Shown: positions 29,530 through 38,600 of the stretch, piece by piece
Layout: every line of letters begins with the position of its first letter
Position numbering within the stretch: position 1 is the stretch's first letter
Source of the DNA: Yersinia artesiana
GTDB lineage: Bacteria; Pseudomonadota; Gammaproteobacteria; Enterobacterales; Enterobacteriaceae
Assembly (NCBI RefSeq): GCF_902726545.1
Contig: NZ_CACVAD010000011.1
Location: 39,293-103,292 of the forward strand
DNA: 64,000 bases
Direction: 5' to 3'
Notes under the pieces: generated by a model
What the model was told of the DNA's origin: nothing
Databases searched by the model: none
What the model saw: only the letters and a program-made list of their open reading frames with translations
Program-made: the position numbers and the translations under genes

Positions 29530-29928
29530 CTAATCAGGTTGATAATTGGGGCCGATCTGCCGCCAGGCATCCGCAATATTTTCAAGCAGAACCATGACTT
29601 CATCAATGGCCTGTTCGTCATTATGCAAATTAGCATGCAGTAAGCGTCGTGACATATAGTCATATAAGGCTGACAAGTTATCTGCCAGTTCGCCACCTTT
29701 TTCCATATCCAGTCCTGCACTCAACCCATTATTAATAATGTTAATGGCTTTTGATAACGCAGCACCTTTGGCGGCAGTTTCACCCTGATTGATTAAAATT
29801 TTTGCGCGGATCAGGGCGCTTTGCGCCCCGTCGAACAGCATCATGATCAGTTGGTGTGGGCTGGCATTCATGACACCACTTTCCAACCCCACTTTTTGAT
29901 AAGCCTGAGCTCCTGATTGGCTGTACAT
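29530..29928 (-). CDS. fliS: Flagellin chaperone FliS
   Basis: Binds the flagellin C terminus before export; 132 residues (E. coli 136). Conserved start [50 protein letters not shown] and central [48 protein letters not shown]. It sits 9 bp after fliD and 11 bp before fliT. Confidence 0.97.
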   Translation of the reverse strand: MYSQSGAQAYQKVGLESGVMNASPHQLIMMLFDGAQSALIRAKILINQGETAAKGAALSKAINIINNGLSAGLDMEKGGELADNLSALYDYMSRRLLHANLHNDEQAIDEVMVLLENIADAWRQIGPNYQPD

Positions 29929-29937
29929 AGACTATCC

Positions 29938-31338
29938 TTATGAACTGAATTGCTGCGTCAAGAAGCTAGCAGTACTGTTTAATGACGTCATCAATTTATC
30001 TAATTGGGTAAATTGTGCTTTATAACGCTCAATCGTCGCGGTGATGCTGGCCGTGGTGGCGATCACTTGAGTATCCAGATTTTTTAATGACTTATTGATA
30101 CCGTCAGTAGCACTTTTCAGCGTGCCTTTACTGCTATCGAGCGCCGTATTGAGCAAATTGTCCATTTGGGTGGCAAACCCGGTAGTTTTACCATCACCAA
30201 CAAAGAAGCTGGTTACGCCGTTAGGCTTATCTTTCAGCGCCGCATCCAATTTGGTGGAATCAATGACTAATTTGCCATCAATGTCTTGTGTAATCCCCAT
30301 ACTGGCCAGTGTTTTAACATCGCCTGCTTGTGAGGAGGCTAACTGACTTTTTAATTGCGTCTGGATGCTGCGTAATGTTCCGTCACCAACCAGTGCCCCG
30401 TTACTGGTTGACTGATCTTTCCCTTGTTCAACCGCAGTATATTTAGTTAAAGAGGCAAAAGTCGTTTGCAATGAGTTATAAGCATCGACAAAACTTTGAA
30501 CCGCTGCTTTGGTCGCAGTTGCATCGCGGGTAATGTTCAGCTGCTCTGGTTCATCCGTTTTGGTTAAGGCTTTCAAGGTTAATGTCACACCTTGGGGGGC
30601 ATCGGTAATGGTGTTGCTCTGACGGACAATATCCACGCCATTTACTGTCAATTTTGCATCTTCAGCTGCCACTTTTTGCGTCATGGCACCACTGCCGCCA
30701 GTGCTGTCTGGCGTATAGTTCAGAAAGTCATTCAGCGTATCATCGCCAGTGACACTGACCGTCATTTCTGACTGTGTACCCGTGTCTTTCGACGTTAATG
30801 CCAGATAATAAGTATTATCATCGGCTTTCATAATACTGGCACTAACACCGGTTTCCTGTTTATTGATAGCATCGCGGATGCCAGCTAAAGAGGTTTGATC
30901 ACTGGTCAGGCTAATTTCTGTTGGCGTTGTTTTACCCGGTTGGGTAATGGTGATAGTGCGAGTGGCATTATCGTTACCTAATTTATCCGTGGTATTCGCC
31001 ACCTCAGTCGACAGCAATGACTGTGATTTTGCCAGGTTTGTGACTTCAATACTGTAGTTACCCGCGCTGGCATTACTGTCGGTTACTGCACTGAAAGCAG
31101 TATTGGTACCACTGACTGCGGTGCTGGTCAGCGTATCTGCTTTTTTTAAGGCCGCCGATGCCGTTTCAACTTTGGCTAACGCACTTTGCAATACACTAAA
31201 TGCGGTCAGCTTAGCTTTATAGCTAGTCTGTTGCGTCGTTAACGGTGTAAGTCGTGTTTGCTCTGCAGCCGATAATTGTGACAGCAGTGTATTCAAATCC
31301 ATTCCAGAACCGGTGCCTAATGCACTGATACTCGCCAT
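29938..31338 (-). CDS. fliD: Filament cap protein FliD
   Basis: Pentameric cap that inserts flagellin subunits at the filament tip; 466 residues (E. coli 468). The N terminus is MASISALGTGSGMDLNTLLSQLSAAEQTRLTPLTTQQTSYKAKLTAFSVLQSAL. Conserved C-terminal features are LNISLDTQVIATTASITATIERYKAQFTQLDKLMTSLNSTASFLTQQFSS-like helices. First gene of fliDST, with its own sigma-28 promoter at 31374-31400. The internal Thr/Ser/Asp-rich stretch is the variable leg domain. Confidence 0.97.
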   Translation of the reverse strand: MASISALGTGSGMDLNTLLSQLSAAEQTRLTPLTTQQTSYKAKLTAFSVLQSALAKVETASAALKKADTLTSTAVSGTNTAFSAVTDSNASAGNYSIEVTNLAKSQSLLSTEVANTTDKLGNDNATRTITITQPGKTTPTEISLTSDQTSLAGIRDAINKQETGVSASIMKADDNTYYLALTSKDTGTQSEMTVSVTGDDTLNDFLNYTPDSTGGSGAMTQKVAAEDAKLTVNGVDIVRQSNTITDAPQGVTLTLKALTKTDEPEQLNITRDATATKAAVQSFVDAYNSLQTTFASLTKYTAVEQGKDQSTSNGALVGDGTLRSIQTQLKSQLASSQAGDVKTLASMGITQDIDGKLVIDSTKLDAALKDKPNGVTSFFVGDGKTTGFATQMDNLLNTALDSSKGTLKSATDGINKSLKNLDTQVIATTASITATIERYKAQFTQLDKLMTSLNSTASFLTQQFSS

Positions 31339-31373
31339 GTCTAATCCTTAATATTCAAGTGTCGTTGCAATGG

Positions 31374-31400
31374 TTATCGGCAAGGAATAAAGAAAGTTTA
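31374..31400 (-). promoter_or_regulatory. Sigma-28 promoter of fliDST
   Basis: Minus-strand TAAACTTT, an exact 11-bp spacer, GCCGATAA. One mismatch to the -35-like element and none to the -10-like element. It lies about 36 bp upstream of the fliD start in the 297-bp fliD-fliC divergent gap. Confidence 0.9.
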
Positions 31401-31536
31401 CACATAAAATAGAAATTATGATGGCCGGAATAACAGGGGATAACAGGGTGTTATTTCTGCCATTGAATAAGTGTGTAAATAAAGGAAAGATTACCGTTCA
31501 ATAATATAAATTTTTAAAATTATTTTGTCGAATAGC

Positions 31537-31563
31537 TAAAGGTTCCTTGAAGTACGCCGATAC
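31537..31563 (+). promoter_or_regulatory. Sigma-28 promoter of fliC
   Basis: TAAAGGTT, an exact 11-bp spacer, GCCGATAC. One mismatch in each element of the FliA consensus. It lies about 73 bp upstream of the fliC start, leaving room for a leader with the SD AAGGA. Confidence 0.92.
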
Positions 31564-31635
31564 AAGTTAGGACGGTGATGAAGCCGTGGGCAGTATGCCC
31601 AAACCATAACCCAACAGCATTTAAGGAATAATACT

Positions 31636-33153
31636 ATGGCGGTAATTAACACTAACAGCTTGTCTCTGCTGACTCAGAACAACCTGAACAAATCCCAGTC
31701 TTCTTTAGGCACCGCCATTGAGCGTTTGTCTTCTGGTCTGCGTATCAACAGCGCGAAAGATGATGCTGCTGGTCAAGCCATCGCTAACCGTTTCACTTCT
31801 AACATCAACGGTCTGACTGTTGCTGCACGTAACGCGAACGACGGTATCTCTATCGCACAAACCGCTGAAGGCGCACTGGGCGAAATCAACAACAACTTGC
31901 AGCGTGTACGTGACCTGACCGTTCAGGCGCAAAACAGTTCTAACTCTGCGTCAGATATCGACTCCATCCAGTCTGAAGTTAACCAGCGTATGGAAGAGAT
32001 TGACCGCGTAACTAAACAAACTGACTTCAACGGTATCAAAGTTCTGGATAACCGTACAGCGGCTGATTCTACTTATTCATTCCAGGTTGGCGCACAAGAT
32101 GGCCAAAGCATCGGCATCAACATCGGCGCAAGCTCAGGCTGGAACCTGGCAACCGCTGGCGCAGATGGCACTTCTTCTGCTCAAATCAATACCAATGGTT
32201 CATTGGCAACGGCTTCTGCCACTTACAATACTGCAGTTGCTCTGGCCGATAGTACTGGCGCTCTGGCTGATACTCGTAATACCGCGGTAGATGCTGCTTT
32301 AACCACTAAAGTTGCTTCTTATGCAACTGCAGAAACGGCTAAAACTGCTGCCTATGCAACAGCTCAAGCAACCTATGATGCAAGTATAAAAGATGCCGCA
32401 GCTGATACCGCTTTAGCTACTGCTAAAGGTACCGCTGATACAACACTTACTGCTGCTAAAACTGCGGCTGATGGTGTATTCAGTACTGCATCCACTGCAG
32501 CGAATAAAACTTTCTCTGATGCACTGAATCCAGCCGGTGATGCAACACTGAAAACTGCGATTGATTCTGCATTAACTGCTCGTGATACAGCTGTTGCTAA
32601 TGCTATGACGGCTAAAGACACTGCTTACACCGCTGCTGCTGGCTTGGCTACTCCTGAAGCTATCGCGGCTGCAAAAGTTGTTGCTGATAAAGCACTGACT
32701 ACTGCAACGACGAATGCTAACTCTACATTAACTTCTTCTGTTAGCTCTGCTATCAAAACTCCAGCCACTAAAGCAGCAACTGATGCTGGTGCATTGGTTA
32801 ACGGCAATCTGCGTAAAGTCGCTGCTGAAGGTTTTGACGTTTTGAAAGGTAAAGTCAACGTTGACGGTACTGCTGTTGGTACTACCCCACTGGCTGACAT
32901 CGATGCTGCACTGAAAGCGGTTGATACTCAACGTAGCTCACTGGGTGCTTCTCAGAACCGTTTTGAATCTACCATCACTAACCTGAACAACACCACTAAC
33001 AACCTGACTTCAGCACGTAGCCGCATCCAAGATGCTGATTACTCTACTGAAGTATCTAACATGAGCCGTGCACAGATTCTGCAACAAGCAGGGACTTCTG
33101 TACTGGCCCAGGCAAATCAGGTTCCACAAACTGTATTGTCTCTGCTGCGTTAA
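31636..33153 (+). CDS. fliC: Flagellin FliC with unusual Ala/Thr-rich central region
   Basis: Filament subunit of 505 residues. The N-terminal D0/D1 is classical ([50 protein letters not shown], residues 4-53). The C-terminal D1/D0 is also ([72 protein letters not shown]). Residues about 180-410 are a low-complexity stretch dominated by Ala, Thr, Asp and Lys with little of the Gly/Asn-rich beta pattern of other flagellins. It looks largely helical or coiled-coil. A single copy is present here, not a tandem set. Transcribed from a sigma-28 promoter and ended by the hairpin at 33180-33204. Confidence 0.97.
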   Translation: MAVINTNSLSLLTQNNLNKSQSSLGTAIERLSSGLRINSAKDDAAGQAIANRFTSNINGLTVAARNANDGISIAQTAEGALGEINNNLQRVRDLTVQAQNSSNSASDIDSIQSEVNQRMEEIDRVTKQTDFNGIKVLDNRTAADSTYSFQVGAQDGQSIGINIGASSGWNLATAGADGTSSAQINTNGSLATASATYNTAVALADSTGALADTRNTAVDAALTTKVASYATAETAKTAAYATAQATYDASIKDAAADTALATAKGTADTTLTAAKTAADGVFSTASTAANKTFSDALNPAGDATLKTAIDSALTARDTAVANAMTAKDTAYTAAAGLATPEAIAAAKVVADKALTTATTNANSTLTSSVSSAIKTPATKAATDAGALVNGNLRKVAAEGFDVLKGKVNVDGTAVGTTPLADIDAALKAVDTQRSSLGASQNRFESTITNLNNTTNNLTSARSRIQDADYSTEVSNMSRAQILQQAGTSVLAQANQVPQTVLSLLR

Positions 33154-33179
33154 TTATTCCCAAACACAGCATTATTCAA

Positions 33180-33204
33180 CCCCGCCTTTTTCGGCGGGGT
33201 TTTT
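33180..33204 (+). terminator. Intrinsic terminator of fliC
   Basis: CCCCGCC (33180-33186), a 6-nt loop, GGCGGGG (33193-33199), then TTTTT. A strong, standard intrinsic terminator 27 bp after the fliC stop. Confidence 0.93.
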
Positions 33205-33221
33205 ATATTGATATTGACACC

Positions 33222-33264
33222 ATTCTCTTTGGAAATAATCGGCAATATTATTTCCAAAGAGAAT
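33222..33264. repeat. Perfect 18-bp inverted repeat
   Basis: Left arm ATTCTCTTTGGAAATAAT (33222-33239) and right arm ATTATTTCCAAAGAGAAT (33247-33264) are exact complements with a 7-nt loop. No U-run follows, so it is not a normal terminator. It lies between the fliC terminator and the fliA regulatory region. Confidence 0.9.
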
Positions 33265-33370
33265 AAGTTCAAACTGGGCGCTAATAATCTATTTTTCGTG
33301 GTTTTGGTCTCTATTTATCGCTCTATTTTTTCAATGTCAGCAATACGTTAACAGTAAAAGCCATGGGCAT

Positions 33371-33412
33371 AAGTCAAATAGCCGCCTTTTTATAGGCCTA
33401 TTCAGGCGATTG
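33371..33412. promoter_or_regulatory. Candidate FlhD4C2 box upstream of fliA
   Basis: Left half GTCAAATAGC (from 33373) and right half CCTATTCAGGCG (from 33397), about 15 bp between the cores AAATAGC and CTATTC. Same inverted layout as at flgB and fliL. It is about 57 bp upstream of the fliA start, consistent with a class-2 promoter. Confidence 0.55.
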
Positions 33413-33468
33413 TCTAACTGACCGGACAGGATAATGGTACGACTCTCTTACCCTTAGGTGCCTGTCTA

Positions 33469-34191
33469 GTGAGCGATCTGTATACCGCCGAAGGCGTGAT
33501 GGACAAAAATTCCCTCTGGCAACGCTATGTTCCTCTGGTGCGACATGAGGCATTGCGTTTGCAGGTGCGCCTGCCGGCCAGTGTGGAATTGGATGATTTG
33601 TTGCAGGCTGGGGGGATTGGTCTGCTGAATGCTGTTGAGCGTTATGACGCTTTACAAGGAACCGCATTTACCACTTATGCGGTACAGCGTATACGTGGCG
33701 CGATGTTGGATGAACTGCGCAGCCGAGATTGGGCGCCACGTAGTGTACGGCGCAATGCACGCGAAGTGGCCAGTGCGATGCAAAAGGTTGAACAACGGCT
33801 CGGACGTCCGGCGACTGAGCAGGAAGTCGCGCAAAATCTTGATATTGATCTGACTGAGTACCGCCAGATCTTGTTGGACACCAACAACAGCCAGCTTTTT
33901 TCCTATGACGAATGGCGGGAAGAGCATGGCGAAAGCGTCGAACCCATGCTGGAAGGGCATGAAGATGCCAATCCGTTACAGCATTTATTGGAAGGAAATC
34001 TGCGCCAACGTGTTATTGAAGCGATCGAGGCTTTGCCGGAACGTGAAAAAATGGTGTTGACGCTGTATTACCAGGAAGAGCTGAACCTGAAAGAAATCGG
34101 CGCCGTGCTGGAAGTGGGGGAATCCCGCGTCAGCCAGCTTCATAGCCAGGCGATAAAACGCTTACGCGCCCGCCTGAATAACGACTCATAA
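33469..34191 (+). CDS. fliA: Flagellar sigma factor FliA (sigma-28)
   Basis: Directs transcription of class-3 flagellar genes; 240 residues (E. coli 239). GTG start, as in E. coli. Region 2 includes LVRHEALRLQVRLPASVELDDLLQAGGIGLLNAVERYDALQGTAFTTYAVQRIRGAMLDELRSRDW (about 24-89). Region 4 includes LPEREKMVLTLYYQEELNLKEIGAVLEVGESRVSQLHSQAIKRLRARL (about 188-235). It is inhibited by FlgM (first gene in the window) and followed by fliZ. Confidence 0.98.
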   Translation: MSDLYTAEGVMDKNSLWQRYVPLVRHEALRLQVRLPASVELDDLLQAGGIGLLNAVERYDALQGTAFTTYAVQRIRGAMLDELRSRDWAPRSVRRNAREVASAMQKVEQRLGRPATEQEVAQNLDIDLTEYRQILLDTNNSQLFSYDEWREEHGESVEPMLEGHEDANPLQHLLEGNLRQRVIEAIEALPEREKMVLTLYYQEELNLKEIGAVLEVGESRVSQLHSQAIKRLRARLNNDS

Positions 34192-34246
34192 TTCATTTTC
34201 GCTCAGTGATATCACAGTGTTTAACTTTATTAATGCAGGTCTTCTT

Positions 34247-34756
34247 ATGCCAGGACTTCAGCTAAAAAAGCGGCCGCTGAGCCGTTATTTAAAAGATTAT
34301 AAGCACGGACAAACTCATTGTTCACATTGTCATAAACAACTTGATCGTATGGCGTTGGTTTTCCGCGGACAAATTATCAATAAAGAAGCAATTGCCGGTA
34401 TGGATCAGCCCATTGATGATCAAGTCTGGTTGAAACTTCAGCATGAATTAACCGCATTGTGCCGTTTTTGTAGTGAAATATATTGCAATAGCGCACCGGG
34501 TTATTTCGATATTATGGCGTTCAAACAGTATTTATTTGAACAAACTGAGATGAGTCATAGTACCGTGCGCGAATATGTTGTGCGGTTACGCCGGTTAGAT
34601 GAAATGCTGGTTGCAACCAATTATCCAGCAGATAAATTCGCCAGCGAAACCATGCATCAACGTATTATTGATGAATTGCCCAATGCAGCACATAACAATT
34701 ACCGCATTGCTTTGCGTAAGTATGATCAATATTTGGCATGGCAAAAGAGCTACTAA
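34247..34756 (+). CDS. fliZ: Flagellar regulator FliZ
   Basis: DNA-binding regulator that antagonises sigma-S-type promoters and modulates flagellar and invasion genes in enterics; 169 residues from the ATG at 34247 (CAGG upstream). Clear family features are KKRPLSRYLKDYKHGQTHCSHCHKQLDR, ALCRFCSEIYCN, and the core-binding segment FKQYLFEQTEMSHSTVREYVVRLRRLDEML. The C-terminal NNYRIALRKYDQYLAW matches E. coli. Four Cys in the two CxxC pairs could bind a metal. An upstream GTG (34217) would add ten residues. Confidence 0.93.
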   Translation: MPGLQLKKRPLSRYLKDYKHGQTHCSHCHKQLDRMALVFRGQIINKEAIAGMDQPIDDQVWLKLQHELTALCRFCSEIYCNSAPGYFDIMAFKQYLFEQTEMSHSTVREYVVRLRRLDEMLVATNYPADKFASETMHQRIIDELPNAAHNNYRIALRKYDQYLAWQKSY

Positions 34757-34860
34757 GGTTAATGACGGCGTGTTCTCACTTGAGAAAACTCTGTGTTTTT
34801 CATTGAAAGCGCCTCTAATATAAAGCAAAACGATTACGTCATTATCTTCAGTGGTTCCGC

Positions 34861-34893
34861 GCCCGGCAAGGCTCACCTTAGCCGGGCTTTTTA
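34861..34893 (+). terminator. Intrinsic terminator after fliAZ
   Basis: GCCCGGC (34861-34867) pairs with GCCGGGC (34881-34887), with extra AAGG/CCTT pairing inside, then TTTTTA. It ends the fliA-fliZ unit and separates it from dcyD. Confidence 0.93.
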
Positions 34894-34973
34894 TTATCTC
34901 CTATATTCACCTGCGTGATTGCTTACCTACATCTATAATAAAATCAGTGATTATTGATGCCACTTCTGATAAA

Positions 34974-35100
34974 TCTATGTTTTCCCTCCGCACTTGAGCA
35001 GGGGTGCTAGCGACGTTTACTGACCCGAGCCGCTGACTTGAGTCAGTCAGTCGGGGATTGGTTTGCTTCTGCCTGTCTGCAACTCGAATTACTTAAGGTA
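34974..35100. repeat. Diverged ERIC-family element upstream of dcyD
   Basis: About 127 bp. The ends and GACCCGAGCCGCTGACTTGAG, GTCGGGGATTG, CTGCAACTCGAATTACTT landmarks are recognisable but several blocks have drifted. It occupies most of the gap between the fliAZ terminator and dcyD, so the dcyD promoter must lie in or beside it. Confidence 0.75.
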
Positions 35101-35137
35101 ATCGTGGCAGTCATATCATTAATGTCCTGGAGGGCCT

Positions 35138-36127
35138 GTGACGCTTGAACAAAACTTGAAAAGTTTTCCGCGCCTGGATTTAGTCGGTAATGCTACGCCA
35201 TTAGAAAAGCTATCTCGTCTTTCTGACTATGTAGGGCGTGAGATCTATATTAAACGTGATGATGTCACACCGCTGGCCCTTGGCGGCAATAAACTACGTA
35301 AGCTGGAGTTTTTGGCCGCCGATGCGTTGAGGCAGGGAGCGGATACATTAGTGACTGCGGGGGCTATCCAATCTAACCATGTGCGCCAAACAGCGGCTGT
35401 TGCTGCAAAATTGGGGCTACATTGTGTCGCGTTACTTGAGAATCCTATCGGTACCTCACAGGAAAACTATCTGACCAATGGCAATCGATTGCTGTTGGAT
35501 TTGTTTAATGTTGAAGTGGTGATGTGTGACGGTCTATATGACCCAAACCAGCAATTGGCTGAGTTGGCAACCCGCCTCGAGGCACAAGGTTTTCGCCCGT
35601 ATATGGTGCCGGTTGGGGGATCTAATGCCTTGGGCGCTCTGGGATATGTGCAGTGTGCATTGGAAATTGCAGATCAATCGGCTGGGAAGGTCGCTTTTAG
35701 CTCGGTGGTTGTGGCTTCGGGCAGTGCGGGCACCCATGCGGGGCTGGCTGTTGGGATGCAGCAGCTGCTACCACAAGTGGAACTGATTGGTGTCACGGTA
35801 TCGCGTAAAGCAGAAGAGCAACTCCCTAAAGTCACTCAGATTCAGCAAGAATTAGCGACATCGCTGGGCATTAATCAGCTGGAGAACATTACGCTGTGGG
35901 ATGATTATTTCGCGCCGCAATATGGTATGCCGAACGAAGAAGGGCTGGCGGCAATCTCGCTTTTGGCAAGGCTGGAGGGGATATTGCTGGACCCGGTTTA
36001 TACCGGTAAGGCGATGGCTGGTTTACTTGATGGCCTGGAGCAGAAAAAGTTTCGCGATGATGGCCCCATTTTGTTTATCCATACTGGCGGTGCACCTGCA
36101 TTATTTGCTTATCATCCGCAGGTGTAA
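35138..36127 (+). CDS. dcyD: D-cysteine desulfhydrase DcyD
   Basis: PLP enzyme that breaks D-cysteine to pyruvate, ammonia and sulfide; 329 residues (E. coli 328). The PLP lysine lies in [28 protein letters not shown] (about 37-64) and the substrate loop in [22 protein letters not shown]. The C-terminal [18 protein letters not shown] and [15 protein letters not shown] match the family. GTG start after GGAGG. The order dcyD-tcyJ-tcyL-tcyN differs from E. coli, where tcyJ comes first. Confidence 0.95.
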   Translation: MTLEQNLKSFPRLDLVGNATPLEKLSRLSDYVGREIYIKRDDVTPLALGGNKLRKLEFLAADALRQGADTLVTAGAIQSNHVRQTAAVAAKLGLHCVALLENPIGTSQENYLTNGNRLLLDLFNVEVVMCDGLYDPNQQLAELATRLEAQGFRPYMVPVGGSNALGALGYVQCALEIADQSAGKVAFSSVVVASGSAGTHAGLAVGMQQLLPQVELIGVTVSRKAEEQLPKVTQIQQELATSLGINQLENITLWDDYFAPQYGMPNEEGLAAISLLARLEGILLDPVYTGKAMAGLLDGLEQKKFRDDGPILFIHTGGAPALFAYHPQV

Positions 36128-36245
36128 TCTTTGGTTATTGCTTATTCCATTTATAGCTATCGTTATTAGTTTATATTTCTTTATTCTATTAACAACACTG
36201 ATAAAGTTTTGAATATCAAAAGTAAACATCACAGCTGGGGTATTT

Positions 36246-37046
36246 ATGGGCTTTTCAATTGTACGTCGTCGGGTAGTTCTGGGCATGGTGGCGGTTGCAC
36301 TGGCAACAGGCCTGAATGTGAAGTCATATGCTGCGGGAGACCTGTTAGATAAGGTTAAAGAGCGAGGAACCCTGATTGTCGGGTTGGAAGGAACTTATCC
36401 ACCGTTCAGCTTCCAGGGTGAAGATGGCAAGCTCACTGGGTTCGAAGTGGATTTTGCCAATGCATTGGCAGAGCATATGGGCGTTAAAGCAAAAATCACC
36501 CCGACTAAATGGGATGGTATGCTGGCCTCACTGGAATCTAAGCGTATCGATGTGGCGATTAATCAGGTCACCATTTCAGATGAACGCAAGAAAAAATATG
36601 ATTTCTCAACGCCTTATACTATTTCAGGTATTCAGGTTTTGACCAAGAAAGGCAATGAAGGCAAGTTCACCAAACCTGAAGATTTGGTGGGTAAGAAAGT
36701 GGGCGTGGGTTTGGGCAGTAACTATGAGCAATGGTTACGCGAAAACCTGAAAGATGTTGATATTCGCACCTATGATGATGACCCAACTAAGTATCAAGAT
36801 CTTCGTGTTGGCCGTACAGATGCCATTCTGGTTGACCGTTTAGCTGCATTGGACTTGGTGAAGAAAACCAACAATACTCTTGCCGCGGCTGGCCCAGCGT
36901 TTGCCCGTCAGGAGTCAGGTGTGGCATTGCGTAAAAATAACCCTGAGCTGTTGGCAGCGATCAATCAAGCTATCGCTGAAATGCAAAAAGATGGCACATT
37001 GGCCAAAATTTCAGAAAAATATTTTGGCGCGGACGTAACTAAATAA
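36246..37046 (+). CDS. tcyJ: Cystine-binding periplasmic protein TcyJ (FliY)
   Basis: Solute-binding protein of 266 residues, first component of the cystine ABC importer. Sec signal peptide to about residue 30 (VAVALATGLNVKSYA-AGDLL). The SBP family-3 signature is GTYPPFSFQGEDGKLTGFEVDFANALAEHMG. Its stop overlaps the tcyL start by 1 bp. The E. coli name fliY reflects its place next to fliAZ; it is not a flagellar part. Confidence 0.95.
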   Translation: MGFSIVRRRVVLGMVAVALATGLNVKSYAAGDLLDKVKERGTLIVGLEGTYPPFSFQGEDGKLTGFEVDFANALAEHMGVKAKITPTKWDGMLASLESKRIDVAINQVTISDERKKKYDFSTPYTISGIQVLTKKGNEGKFTKPEDLVGKKVGVGLGSNYEQWLRENLKDVDIRTYDDDPTKYQDLRVGRTDAILVDRLAALDLVKKTNNTLAAAGPAFARQESGVALRKNNPELLAAINQAIAEMQKDGTLAKISEKYFGADVTK

Positions 37047-37708
37047 TGCAAGAAAGTATTCAACTGGTGCTGGATTCAGCACCATTTTTATTGAAAGGTG
37101 CCTGGCTTACTCTCCAACTGAGCTTAGGGGGAATGTTTTTTGGTCTGGCATTAGGTTTTATGTTAGCCATGATGCGGTTATCCCGCTTCTTGCCTTTTTC
37201 ACTTCTCTCTCGTTTTTACGTTTCTATTTTCCGGGGTACTCCGTTAATTGCTCAACTGTTTATGATTTATTACGGTTTGCCGCAATTTGGCATTGAGCTG
37301 GACCCTATGCCAGCAGCCTTAATTGGCTTATCACTGAATACGGCGGCTTATACCTCAGAAACATTACGTGCTGCGATTTCATCGATCGAGAAAGGGCAGT
37401 GGGAAGCCGCCGCCAGTATCGGGATGACGCGTTGGCAAACCCTCTACCGCGTTATATTGCCGCAAGCAGGTCGTACCGCACTCCCTCCGCTGGGTAACAG
37501 TTTTATCGGTTTGGTCAAAGACACCTCGCTGGCCGCGACCATTCAGGTCCCCGAACTTTTCCGCCAGGCGCAATTGGTGACTTCTCGTACCTTGGAAGTT
37601 TTCACTATGTATCTGGCGGCCTCACTGATTTATTGGATCATGGCGACCCTGTTATCAGCATTACAAAATCGTCTGGAAGCCCATGTTAATCGTCAGGATC
37701 AGGAGTAG
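37046..37708 (+). CDS. tcyL: Cystine ABC transporter permease TcyL
   Basis: Polar amino-acid permease of 220 residues with about five membrane segments. The EAA loop is EAAASIGMTRWQTLYRVILPQAGRTALPPLGNSFIGLVKDTSLAATI (about 131-176). A single permease subunit implies a homodimer. It is 2 bp ahead of tcyN. Confidence 0.94.
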   Translation: MQESIQLVLDSAPFLLKGAWLTLQLSLGGMFFGLALGFMLAMMRLSRFLPFSLLSRFYVSIFRGTPLIAQLFMIYYGLPQFGIELDPMPAALIGLSLNTAAYTSETLRAAISSIEKGQWEAAASIGMTRWQTLYRVILPQAGRTALPPLGNSFIGLVKDTSLAATIQVPELFRQAQLVTSRTLEVFTMYLAASLIYWIMATLLSALQNRLEAHVNRQDQE

Positions 37709-37710
37709 CC

Positions 37711-38466
37711 ATGAGTACCATCGACATTAAAGAGCTGACCAAACAGTTTAAAGGTCAACAGGTACTGCACGGTATCTCGCTTGAAGTGAACAGTGGCGAA
37801 GTGGTGGCGATAATCGGGCCAAGTGGTTCAGGTAAAACAACGCTATTACGCAGCATCAATCTGCTTGAGACGCCTGACTCTGGGATTATTCGGGTCGGTG
37901 ATATAGAGATTGATGGCAGCATCCCCATTAATAAGCAACAACGGCAAGTTCGCGCATTACGACAAAAGGTCGGATTTGTGTTCCAGAGCTTCAATTTATT
38001 TCCTCATCGCTCGGTGTTGGAAAATATCATTGAAGGGCCGGTGATTGTGAAGGGCGAAAAACGGTCAGAGGCTGTTAAACGTGCGCGTGAGCTGTTGGCG
38101 AAAGTTGGATTAAGTGGCAAGGAAGATGCTTATCCTCGTCGTTTATCCGGTGGGCAACAACAGCGTGTGGCTATCGCGCGTGCACTCGCTATGCAGCCTC
38201 AGGTCATTCTATTTGATGAGCCGACATCTGCATTAGACCCAGAGCTGGTGGGTGAGGTATTAAATACCATCCGCGCACTGGCTGAGGAAAAACGGACGAT
38301 GGTTATCGTCACTCATGAAATGAGTTTTGCCCGAGATGTGGCAGACCGGGCTATTTTTATGGACCACGGTAGGATTGTGGAACAAGGCCCGGCGAAAGAA
38401 CTGTTTGCTCATCCGCGGCATGAACGCACTCGCCAATTCCTTGATAAATTTTTGAATAATCACTGA
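37711..38466 (+). CDS. tcyN: Cystine ABC transporter ATPase TcyN
   Basis: ATP-binding subunit of 251 residues. Walker A GPSGSGKTT (about 37-45), signature LSGGQQQRVAIARALAMQP (about 146-164), Walker B VILFDEPTSALDPE and the switch His in VIVTHEMSFARDVADRAIFMDHG. Completes the tcyJLN importer, which supplies cystine to DcyD and general sulfur metabolism. Confidence 0.95.
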   Translation: MSTIDIKELTKQFKGQQVLHGISLEVNSGEVVAIIGPSGSGKTTLLRSINLLETPDSGIIRVGDIEIDGSIPINKQQRQVRALRQKVGFVFQSFNLFPHRSVLENIIEGPVIVKGEKRSEAVKRARELLAKVGLSGKEDAYPRRLSGGQQQRVAIARALAMQPQVILFDEPTSALDPELVGEVLNTIRALAEEKRTMVIVTHEMSFARDVADRAIFMDHGRIVEQGPAKELFAHPRHERTRQFLDKFLNNH

Positions 38467-38502
38467 TAAAAAAGATTTAAGTAGCATTTGTAAAATCATT
38501 AC

Positions 38503-38534
38503 GGGGGCAATCATCTGGCCCCCATTTTGTCTTT
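38503..38534 (+). terminator. Intrinsic terminator of the tcy operon
   Basis: GGGGGC (38503-38508) pairs with GCCCCC (38518-38523), followed by ATTTTGTCTTT. It lies 37 bp after the tcyN stop and before the convergent HAD gene. Confidence 0.88.
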
Positions 38535-38600
38535 ATGATTATTCACAATGAGAAGAAAATAACGGCTAAAATTTCTTATAATTTATGCGAGTGATTATAG

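Noticed and set aside
31636..33153. CRISPR-like or direct-repeat array in the fliC centre
   Set aside because: Repetition is at the amino-acid composition level with no conserved DNA repeat and spacer pattern.
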